A program made the translations under genes and the position numbers. A DNA stretch of 64,000 nucleotides, from positions 1-64,000 of the forward strand of contig JALNQF010000007.1 in assembly GCA_028456385.1 (NCBI GenBank). The letters are read 5' to 3'. Position 1 is the stretch's first letter. The number at the start of each line of letters is the position of its first letter. The notes under the pieces were generated by a model. The model made no database searches. It saw only the letters and a program-made list of their open reading frames with translations, and was not told the origin of the DNA. Positions 56,595-64,000 of this stretch are shown piece by piece. Source of the DNA: Ophiosphaerella korrae (taxonomy: Eukaryota; Ascomycota; Dothideomycetes; Pleosporales; Phaeosphaeriaceae).

Positions 56595-56826
56595 GTTGCC
56601 TGTCGGAGCGTTACTTTCTGCGGGCAGTCGGGCAGGTCGAGGAGGTCGTGCGGGAGTTGCCGGGACCGCGCAGAGTGAGTGTAGGTTGAGTTTGTGCATC
56701 CAGAGGTCGGGGGGTTGCAGTAGCGCGCCGGCAGCGTGGGGGGGGCCGTGCATCGAAATCTTGGCCAGAATTATTTTCTGGCCGCCTGCGCTTCCGACAC
56801 TCGACTCTCGACGGCGACCATCCATC
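56595..56826. promoter_or_regulatory. Divergent promoter, PRP5 and ERB1
   Basis: Only 232 bp lie between the two chosen start codons. The ERB1 frame is open across the whole interval, with an in-frame ATG at 56593 that overlaps the PRP5 start codon on the other strand. Confidence 0.5.
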
Positions 56827-59154
56827 ATGTCTGTCAATCCACGCAAGAGGAAGGCCGTAACGCGGCCGGCGCCTGTGGAGGGCGACGACGACGAGGAATT
56901 GGCCAGCGGCCTGCTCGAAGGCATTCTGTCGCATTCCGAGGACGAGTCGGGCGACGAAGACGACGACGACGACGACGATGGCAACGACAACACCGATGAC
57001 ACCGATGACACCGACGCAAGCAGCATCATAGAAGGCCTGTCTGACGACGACGACGACGACGACGAGGAAGACGAAGCTGAAGAGATTCGCAAGCAACTAC
57101 GACAGCTCAACACTGGCCTGGCGCACACCGGCAGCGAACCGGACGACCAAGACGAGGCTCTCAAGCCGAACTACACCATCACCACCGATGCGCACGGCCA
57201 GGTTCGCTATCTGTACAAGGAAATCGACCCTGTCTACGAGTCGGACGACTCGGACGCCGAGGCAACCAACACAATCGGAAACATTCCACTCTCCTACTAC
57301 GACGAGTATCCGCATATTGGCTATGACATCAACGGCAAGAAAATCATGCGGCCAGCCAAGGGAGAAGCGCTCGACGCGCTGCTGGACAGCATCGACATCC
57401 CCAAGGGCTGGACTGGCCTAACAGACCCAGCCACAGGGAAGCCCTTGAACCTGTCCGACGAAGAACTGGACGTGCTAAAGAGGCTCACGAGAAACGAGGT
57501 GGTCGAGGACGGCTACGACCCTTATCCCGAGATGGTTGCGTACTTCTCTGGAAGGGAGGAGATCATGCCCCTCAGCGCCGCGCCTGAACCGAAGCGACGG
57601 TTTATCCCTTCTAAGCATGAGGCCAAGCGAGTCATGAAGATGGTGAAGGCAATCAGGGAAGGCCGCATCAAGCCATACAGGCCGCCAGAGGAACAGGACG
57701 AGGACGAGCAAATGCACTATGATGTTTGGGCAGACGAAAAACCTCGGCCGGAGCACTCGATGCACATACCGGCTCCCAAGCTCCCTCCTCCGGGCTACGA
57801 AGCAAGCTACCACCCGCCGCCGGAGTACTTGCCAGACAAAGCCGAAGAAGAAGCATGGTTGCAGGCCGACGAGGAAGACCGAGAGAAGGAGTTTCTTCCC
57901 AAGAACTATGAAGCATTGCGCAAAGTTCCTGGCTATGAGACTTTCGTCAAAGAGCGCTTCGAACGCAGCTTAGACCTCTACTTGGCGCCCCGGGTGAGGA
58001 GAAACAGGCTAAATATTGACCCCGAGTCACTGCTACCAAAACTACCGGACCCCGAAGACCTAAAACCGTTCCCCACCACTTGCGCGGCTATCTTTAGGGG
58101 ACAAGAAGGCCGTGTCCGCTGTGTTTCTATCGACCCACAGGGCATATTCGCCGCTAGTGGAGGCGACGATGGTTATGTCCGAATCTGGGAGCTTCTGACC
58201 GGGCGGCAGGTCTGGCATGCCAAATTATCAGACGAGGAAGCTGTTGATGCCGTACAATGGAGGCCAATCAAGGAAGCCTCTGTTCTTGCTGCCGCCATGG
58301 GCGAGCATGTCTACCTGATCGTTCCATTCACTCTGCTATCGCCTGATGTCGAGCAGACTAGTCGCGACGTGCTCGATGCAGGTTGGGGATATGCAGCATC
58401 CAAACCAGCCAGCACAACCAACGGCGAGGCACCAAAACAACCACCAGGAAAGTGGAGCCGGCCAGGCACCCGCCTAGAGAGCAAAGGCGTACTCGTCCAA
58501 ATTGAAGTGCGCTCAGCGGTCAAAATCATTAACTGGCACAGGCGAGGTGACTATTTTGCCACCGTCTCTCCTCGGGGCCAAAGCACTGCAGTGGCCATTC
58601 ATACTGTTTCCAAGCACCTGACCCAGCTCCCCTTTCGCCGTCTCAAAGGCATTGCTCAAACCGCGCAATTTCATCCTTCAAAAGCCATCTTCTTCGTTGC
58701 TACTCGCAACACGATTCGCAGCTACGACCTCGCGAAACAGGAGTTGGTTAAGATATTACAACCTGGTGCTAAGTGGATATCATCCATTGACGTACACCCT
58801 GGGGGAGACAACATCATCGTAGGTACTTACGACAAGCGGCTTCTCTGGCATGATCTAGACCTCTCCAACAAGCCATACAAGACACTACGGTTCCACAGAG
58901 AAGCCATTCGCGCAGTCAAATTCCATCAAGGAGGCCTACCGCTGTTCGCCGACGCGAGCGACGACGGCAGCCTGCAGATCTTCCATGGCAAAGTAGTTGG
59001 GGATCTGATGGAAAACGCAACGATTGTGCCGTTGAAGGTTTTGAGAGGGCACAAGGTCAAGAGCAGGCTGGGTGTGATGGACTTGGATTGGCACCCACGC
59101 GAGCCGTGGTGTGTTAGCGCTGGGGCGGATGGAACATTGAGACTATGGAATTAG
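56827..59154 (+). CDS. ERB1: Ribosome biogenesis protein Erb1 (BOP1)
   Basis: Erb1 forms the nucleolar Nop7-Erb1-Ytm1 (PeBoW) complex required for 27S pre-rRNA processing and 60S assembly. A single exon encodes 775 aa. The N-terminus is basic ([14 protein letters not shown]) and then strongly acidic (long Asp/Glu runs at about 20-90). The BOP1NT domain starts near residue 156 ([20 protein letters not shown]) and includes the Ytm1/Nop7-binding segment with [14 protein letters not shown] and [43 protein letters not shown] precedes the C-terminal WD40 propeller (from about 418: [33 protein letters not shown], ending [13 protein letters not shown]). ATG 56827 is chosen because the 78 upstream in-frame codons have no family similarity and overlap the PRP5 promoter. 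Confidence 0.92.
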   Translation: MSVNPRKRKAVTRPAPVEGDDDEELASGLLEGILSHSEDESGDEDDDDDDDGNDNTDDTDDTDASSIIEGLSDDDDDDDEEDEAEEIRKQLRQLNTGLAHTGSEPDDQDEALKPNYTITTDAHGQVRYLYKEIDPVYESDDSDAEATNTIGNIPLSYYDEYPHIGYDINGKKIMRPAKGEALDALLDSIDIPKGWTGLTDPATGKPLNLSDEELDVLKRLTRNEVVEDGYDPYPEMVAYFSGREEIMPLSAAPEPKRRFIPSKHEAKRVMKMVKAIREGRIKPYRPPEEQDEDEQMHYDVWADEKPRPEHSMHIPAPKLPPPGYEASYHPPPEYLPDKAEEEAWLQADEEDREKEFLPKNYEALRKVPGYETFVKERFERSLDLYLAPRVRRNRLNIDPESLLPKLPDPEDLKPFPTTCAAIFRGQEGRVRCVSIDPQGIFAASGGDDGYVRIWELLTGRQVWHAKLSDEEAVDAVQWRPIKEASVLAAAMGEHVYLIVPFTLLSPDVEQTSRDVLDAGWGYAASKPASTTNGEAPKQPPGKWSRPGTRLESKGVLVQIEVRSAVKIINWHRRGDYFATVSPRGQSTAVAIHTVSKHLTQLPFRRLKGIAQTAQFHPSKAIFFVATRNTIRSYDLAKQELVKILQPGAKWISSIDVHPGGDNIIVGTYDKRLLWHDLDLSNKPYKTLRFHREAIRAVKFHQGGLPLFADASDDGSLQIFHGKVVGDLMENATIVPLKVLRGHKVKSRLGVMDLDWHPREPWCVSAGADGTLRLWN

Positions 59155-59754
59155 ATGGTATGATACCAGCGCGTCGTGCAGTAGCATTCGGCGGCGTCAT
59201 GGGTTCCATAGAGAATGACGGGGTTTCACATGCAAGCGGATTTACTGGATTGAAGTGAGGATGTTACCATGTGTGCGAAGCTGAAAAGACTGCTGCAGCA
59301 CGTGCTCTCATGGATACGTCTTCAGCCAGCAGCGAACACCATGCTCGGCCAGGGCTCTTGACTCTTGAGAGCACCGTCCACGTTCAACCCACGCGTTCCA
59401 AAGTGCGGGCGCTCGAGCCAGCGCAAGGCTTGGGGGCGCCCACGCCTTCGTCAGAGGCCATCTCATTCGAGCTGGGAATGGACGGATTGGCCTGCCTCCG
59501 TCCGGCGCGGGCCAATCAGAGGGCCGAATGCTGCGCGTGCCCTCGATGAACATGCCTCGCTGCAGAGGGACACAAGAGCCTGCACGCGACACCCCATGTG
59601 CCGCCAAACGGTAGTGATGATGATTCTGAGACTGCTTCCCAACTGCTTCTTCCACCGTTCCTCCCCTTGACCCTCTGTTGGTGCAGATGCTGGACGAGGG
59701 TTGAAACATCTGCATAGTATACTTCTTGTGAAGCCCAGCGACAGTCGACCTATT
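59155..59754. other. Intergenic stretch, ERB1 to the bHLH gene
   Basis: About 0.6 kb holding the promoter and leader of the bHLH gene. Small frames on both strands overlap one another and nothing is recognised. Confidence 0.45.
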
Positions 59755-61137
59755 ATGCCGAAACCCAACTTCCCGCCCACGCCGGGTGCTTCGCTCGACA
59801 TCACCGGCAAGAGCAGCGCAAATGCCCCTCAGTTGGAGAACGGCTTCACATTGCCGCCAGCCGCTCTCCAGGGCGGCAGCAGAGGAAGTGTGGCAAGCTC
59901 CTCAGGCCCTTCTGAGAACGCATCTGATTCATCCTACCGGCCTATTTCGCCCTCGTCGCCAGTAGCATCATCAAAGCCGGGTCATGCGCGCAAACGCCCC
60001 AGTGCCGCCGCCGCCCAGCATAGTGTGGTCACCAAAGAAGACTACTCTCTCCCTCCACCACCCACACGGTCGCGCAAGATTATCCAAATGAAACCAAAGG
60101 ATGCACAGGATGCACAGGATGCACAAGATGCATCCAAGCTCCAAGCTCAACCGCAGAATGCGAAAGCTCCGGCTGTATCCAATGTTGCCAACGGTACTAA
60201 GAAGAGGCAGGCAGGTAGTGCCGGTGCTGCTGGACGCAAAATCGCCAGAAAAACGGCGCACAGCTTGATTGAGCGTCGCCGAAGATCAAAGATGAACGAA
60301 GAATTCGGCGTGCTCAAGGACATGATCCCAGCATGTCGAGGCCAAGACATGCACAAGTTGGCAATTCTACAGGTACCTGCAATTGGGCTCAACTGCATGC
60401 TGCCAGTACTAACCCCCCGGAAGGCTTCAATTGAATATATGCGATACCTGGAGCAATGCATTGCCGACTTGAAAACTGCACATCAGTCACGTCGTGGCTC
60501 TCCCGCGTCCGCACTATCAGATATTGCCCCGCCTCCACTCAGGCACACATATGAAAATGATGACATTAACGAAGAAATGGACGAGGAAATGGACGAGGAA
60601 ATGGACGAGGAAATGGACGAGGAAATGGACGAGGAGATGGACGACGCAGCATCACCAACCCACGTCAAAAGCGCTATCCTTCAACCCACATACCAGTTCG
60701 CCAACGCTTCACCCGCCATATACCCGTCTGATCGCAGTGTCTACACCCACTCCACAACAACCTCCCCCGCCATTATGCCCCACGACCACCGTCGATATTC
60801 GCCGAACCCTTCACCCGCTCTACGACCATCGGACCCGCATCACTACTCGCTAACCTCGTCATCTATTCGCTCCACTGCAACCTCACCTTCCATTCAGCCC
60901 TCACCCGCATTCAGCGCTCAGGCATCTTCTACCACTCATTTCACCAACCCTTTCCAACCAGGGCCTCTAGGCTCGTCACACAGTGTAACTGCATTCTCGC
61001 TCACCTCACCAACGCTAGGGCCGCAGGCAGACCGTGAAGACCACGAAGCAACAGAAGCCCTCTTGATGTTGAACACAGACCGTAGGAGCTGGAGTGGTGC
61101 ACGAGGCATGAGTGTCAAGGATCTACTAAGTGGGTAA
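59755..61137 (+). CDS. bHLH transcription factor
   Basis: Two exons (59755-60372, 60424-61137) give 443 aa. The bHLH domain lies at about residues 160-225: RKIARKTAHSLIERRRRSKMNEEF carries the E-box contacting His, Glu and Arg at spacing 1, 5 and 9. Helix 1 and the loop (GVLKDMIPACRGQDMHKLAIL) precede the intron, and helix 2 (ASIEYMRYLEQCIADL) follows it. The 51-bp intron has GTACCT, a perfect TACTAAC branch site and AAG. The N-terminus is Pro/Ser-rich with an imperfect DAQDAQDAQ repeat. A minisatellite encodes EEMD repeats after the domain, and the C-terminal half is Ser/Thr/Pro-rich. The class resembles Ino4/Max-like fungal bHLH proteins; its partner and targets cannot be read from sequence. 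Confidence 0.82.
   Translation: MPKPNFPPTPGASLDITGKSSANAPQLENGFTLPPAALQGGSRGSVASSSGPSENASDSSYRPISPSSPVASSKPGHARKRPSAAAAQHSVVTKEDYSLPPPPTRSRKIIQMKPKDAQDAQDAQDASKLQAQPQNAKAPAVSNVANGTKKRQAGSAGAAGRKIARKTAHSLIERRRRSKMNEEFGVLKDMIPACRGQDMHKLAILQVPAIGLNCMLPVLTPRKASIEYMRYLEQCIADLKTAHQSRRGSPASALSDIAPPPLRHTYENDDINEEMDEEMDEEMDEEMDEEMDEEMDDAASPTHVKSAILQPTYQFANASPAIYPSDRSVYTHSTTTSPAIMPHDHRRYSPNPSPALRPSDPHHYSLTSSSIRSTATSPSIQPSPAFSAQASSTTHFTNPFQPGPLGSSHSVTAFSLTSPTLGPQADREDHEATEALLMLNTDRRSWSGARGMSVKDLLSG
60373..60423 (+). other. bHLH gene intron, in frame and without stop
   Basis: It is 51 bp, equal to 17 codons, so the unspliced reading stays open. Removal joins KLAILQ to ASIEYM and restores helix 2. The TACTAAC branch motif sits about 10 bp before the acceptor. 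Confidence 0.85.
60571..60642 (+). repeat. 12-bp coding minisatellite, six copies
   Basis: Six tandem copies of GAGGAAATGGAC (the first and last with one silent change each) encode (EEMD)6 within the bHLH protein. A shorter GGATGCACA repeat lies at about 60099-60131. Confidence 0.9.
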
Positions 61138-61631
61138 TAAATGGAGCCCAGTACTGATAGACGCTTTAATGGATCAAACGACTGATGGTGATACCATAAA
61201 TGATACAGTGTGCTTTTTGATACTTAGACTTGGCGCTGGAGGGCATGTGCTGCTATTTTGAAGATTTTACTAAAATGTATGTGCATTGTTCCTCATTGCT
61301 TGCGTTCTCGTAGGTGGGTAAAATGTGTCGTTGGAAAAGTAGTAGTTTTAGATTTACTCAATGAAAATCACTTCCATCAAGCACATTTGCACCCGTTCTG
61401 CCAAATACTGGACCGAGCGGAGAGCCGATGACCAATTATCCGTGTCCGAGTAACTGTATATACTCCAGCCACCCAGACAAGTTTACATTGTTGTAATCAT
61501 GTCATATCATTTACACACATTCACCACTGGACCTCTCGGTCAGAAGTTGGCTTGAATCGTACCACTATTTCTCGTTATGGCACATGCCACTGTCAGCTCC
61601 CAGCAAGGTGCAACATAGCCACGCATGCGGC

Positions 61632-61665
<34 letters not shown>

Positions 61666-61905
61666 CTACCCAAAAGCACTCGTAGAACTCGAAATTAACG
61701 TCATCAACATTTCCATCATGTGACCGGAGGGTGTTCTATGAGTCAATTAGTGAGTACAACGACCTACGACGGAGTTGGCAACAGGGCATCAGACGATGAT
61801 CGGATACTTAGCTGATCTCGAAGCACATACCACCGTCATTCACAACATGGAGTAATATGCAGGGAGGCCGCTAGACACAAAAAAGAAATCGAACATTTCA
61901 CTTAC
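61138..61905. other. Intergenic stretch with an A29 tract
   Basis: About 0.8 kb with no recognisable gene. It includes an uninterrupted run of 29 A at 61634-61662. Confidence 0.5.
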
Positions 61906-62124
61906 GGTCCTCAAATAACGGAAAAGAGCTTGGGTGTCAATCATCACATCATCTAGACGAGGCACATAATTACTGGGAAAAATATGGCAAGCACCTGCTT
62001 GCACCAGGCCAACCTCTTTTCCTACTTTCTGAAGAAATTCACAAGTACGCGGAGATAAGCTTGTGGAGGCCGAACATGAGATCAACCACGCGTCAACGCA
62101 CACTAAAATATTCGATGCTACCAT
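61906..62124 (-). CDS. Possible exon of an unrecognised gene
   Basis: From ATG 62124 an open frame of 73 codons runs to a consensus donor GTAAGT at 61905. It encodes MVASNILVCVDAWLISC, then LSPRTCEFLQKVGKEVGLVQ and DDVMIDTQALFRYLRT. The composition looks protein-like and the donor is good, but I recognise no family and cannot place the next exon; acceptor candidates lie near 61870 and 61810. It may equally be a decayed fragment. Confidence 0.3.
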
Positions 62125-62545
62125 AAGCCCACATTTTACCGAATTTTACGCGCATCACATTTAGGCATCAACGATTGTCCCTTGACGATGCTGACTCTGC
62201 CGAGGTCTTTGCCTCGCGCTTTCGCAAAGGCCGAATTGCGAGTTGTCCCACAACCTAAGACCGGTTTGGAGATAGCTTGCCATGCCTTTCTTGAAGCATG
62301 ATCGGACGTTTGTACACCGCGTCAAGCTAAATAAACTCCTGATATTTACCCTATTCTTATATTTGCGCATCTGCCTGTTTCTAGGCCTGACATCGCAAAC
62401 TAAAGTGCGTTTTCTTCTGCCGTTCATCCGTGCCAATTATAGTGGCCAGTCACGTGGCACCCGAACCACGATACGAAGGTCCGAATACCTACTCTCAAGA
62501 CCCAGATTTACAGCCAGCCTGTCAGAAGGCTGCGCGACCGCCGCA

Positions 62546-64000
62546 ATGGCATCTTCCACCCAAAAACCCACACGTTTAAGAAGCAGTTCTGAATCAAATA
62601 TTCCGGATTTTGAAAAAGGCGAAGCAAGACTAGAGAACGAGAAGGAAGACATCGTCGAAGACAACGTATGGGTTTCAACAATATTAGTATATCTTCTCCA
62701 CTGATGTAATCAAGCCGCCCGAACAAGCCGAGGAAGATGTTGGTGCAGAGCTAGAAAAGCATCTCTCAAGGAAAAGTTCCAAAAAAGACCAACTCGCACC
62801 TGAGAAATACCCTTTGACGGACCTCGATAATGGCCTCATTGGATGGGATGAACAAGGCGATCCAGAAAACCCGCGAAATTTCCCAAATCGACGTAAAATG
62901 TTTATTCTTGGTCTTGTATCCGCAATCACCTTCCTCAGCCCACTTACCTCAACCATCTTCGCTCCAGGCATGCCGTTTGTCAATCAAGATTTCAAAAATA
63001 CGTCGCAAATTCTAAGCTCCTTCACAGTCAGCATTTATGTGCTTGGGTTTGCCATCGGTCCGTTGATCTTGAGCCCACTCTCCGAGATTTACGGTCGGCG
63101 CATCGTGTTGAATATCTCAAATTCTGTTTTCTGTGCATTTACCCTTGGTTGCGCGCTTGCTCCCAATCTTGAAGGCCTCATTGTCATGCGCTTTCTTGCT
63201 GGGTTTGGTGGTTCAGCCTGTCTTACTATGGGGCCAGGTGTTATTGCTGATATGTTTGTTCCGGCTCAGCGAGGACGAGCCGTCGCACTCTATAGCATGG
63301 GAATCCTTTTTGGCCCTATTCTTGGGTAACACACTGCCCATATCTTCTTGAGTGAAACAAACAGGCTGACTGGGTTTTAGACCGATATGTGGCGGTTTTA
63401 TTGCGCAAAGGGCTGGGTAAGCATCCAATCCAAACACTGCAAGATTTTTTTTTTTTTCTAACAATCTAACAGATGGAGATGGGACATGTGGGTAGCTCTC
63501 ATCATCGGATGTATACTCACCTCAGGCCTCTTCTTCTTCAACTCAGAGACGTATGGCCCAGTCATCCTCGAACGCAAGACAACCCACCTCCGCAAAGAGC
63601 TCAACCGCCCCGACCTCCAAAACATCATGAGATACGACAAAGACGTAGCCGCACGAAGCCCACGCCAAATTCTCAAGCACGGCATTATCCGGCCGCTAAA
63701 GATGCTCACAAGATCGCCTATTGTGCTTTTCTGCTCGCTCTACATGTCCTTTCTATTCGGCCTGCTGTTCCTCCTATTCACTACCATCACGCCCGTCTTC
63801 ATTCAAACATACGGCTGGTCGGCCGAAATCACTGGCCTTGCATACCTCGGTATAGGGCTCGGAAACTTTCTCGGAATAGCCTTTGTAGCGAAAACCTCTG
63901 ACGCAACTATCATCCGCCTAGCGAAGAAGAACAAGGGCGTGTACGAGCCAGAGATGAGGCTACCACTTTGTGTCTTTTTCGGCTTGTTGATTCCTGTTTC
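62546..64000 (+). CDS. DHA1-type MFS multidrug transporter (3' cut by window)
   Basis: This drug:H+ antiporter-like MFS protein of the plasma membrane runs off the window. Exons are 62546-62665, 62715-63325, 63381-63416 and 63473 to beyond 64000. The hydrophilic N-terminus ends in GWDEQGDPENPRNFPNRRK, a signature of the fungal Flr1/Caf5-like DHA1 group. The first helices include SPLTSTIFAPGMPFV, motif A appears as SPLSEIYGRRIVL, and the motif C region as MGILFGPILGPICGGFIAQ, the latter across a junction. Exon 3 is only 36 nt. The intron before exon 4 (63417-63472) contains a T13 tract. Introns are 49, 55 and 56 bp. No intact downstream context is visible, so the substrate cannot be inferred. 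Confidence 0.87.

Noticed and set aside
62666..62687. 22-bp intron in the DHA1 transporter gene
   Set aside because: It would restore the frame, but 22 bp is too short for a fungal intron. The 49-bp alternative ending at 62714 also restores the frame and fits the size of neighbouring introns.
22013..64000. Secondary-metabolite gene cluster around the transporters
   Set aside because: No polyketide synthase, peptide synthetase, terpene cyclase or tailoring oxidase is present. The transporters sit among housekeeping genes.

Overview
This window comes from a filamentous ascomycete genome. Short GT-AG introns of about 49-60 bp, compact divergent gene pairs and the protein families (HRI-type eIF2alpha kinase, YAT permease, Mch1-type MFS, GINS, exosome, Prp5, Erb1) all point to fungi. 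A 21.8 kb AT-rich block of decayed retroelements next to normal euchromatin is typical of Dothideomycetes/Pleosporales with repeat-induced point mutation (RIP). The species assignment is inference.

Bases 1-21,872 are an AT isochore with no intact gene. CpA (and TpG on the other strand) is nearly absent and TpA is in excess. I reconstructed part of its history from target-site duplications (TSDs). It holds a Tc1/mariner element with long inverted repeats (231-2354), a minus-strand reverse-transcriptase remnant (about 2357-3233) and an 80-bp tandem repeat split by a solo LTR (3428-3817). A second solo LTR (5090-5940) carries a third solo LTR inside it (5277-5675). A plus-strand Ty3-like element, called C here, has its 3' LTR split by a minus-strand Ty3-like element A (6390-20358). 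A is in turn split by a second Ty3-like element B (11237-18264). The block ends in a roughly 0.4 kb foldback (21462-21872), exactly where base composition changes.

Bases 22,013-64,000 are gene-bearing. In order: a patatin/Tgl-like lipase homologue lacking the expected nucleophile (-), diverging from cyclic phosphodiesterase CPD1 (+); an allergen-like stress protein with a frameshift (-); a decayed gene (+) with a related motif; an amino-acid permease (+); a conserved unknown protein (-) diverging from an HRI-like eIF2alpha kinase (+); an F-box protein (+); RRP42 (-) diverging from an MCH1-type transporter (+); a coiled-coil protein (-); a 3.9 kb gene-poor stretch; an HMG-box factor (+); GINS subunit PSF1 (+); PRP5 (-) diverging from ERB1 (+); a bHLH factor (+); an unassigned minus-strand exon; and a DHA1-type MFS transporter (+) cut by the window end.

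Most genes are housekeeping functions in RNA processing, ribosome biogenesis, replication and stress translation control. They share divergent promoters rather than forming a pathway cluster, and I see no secondary-metabolite cluster. The features most worth a second look are the dated transposon stack, the foldback at the isochore edge, the apparently catalytically dead patatin protein, the frameshift and pseudogene pair, and two in-frame introns.
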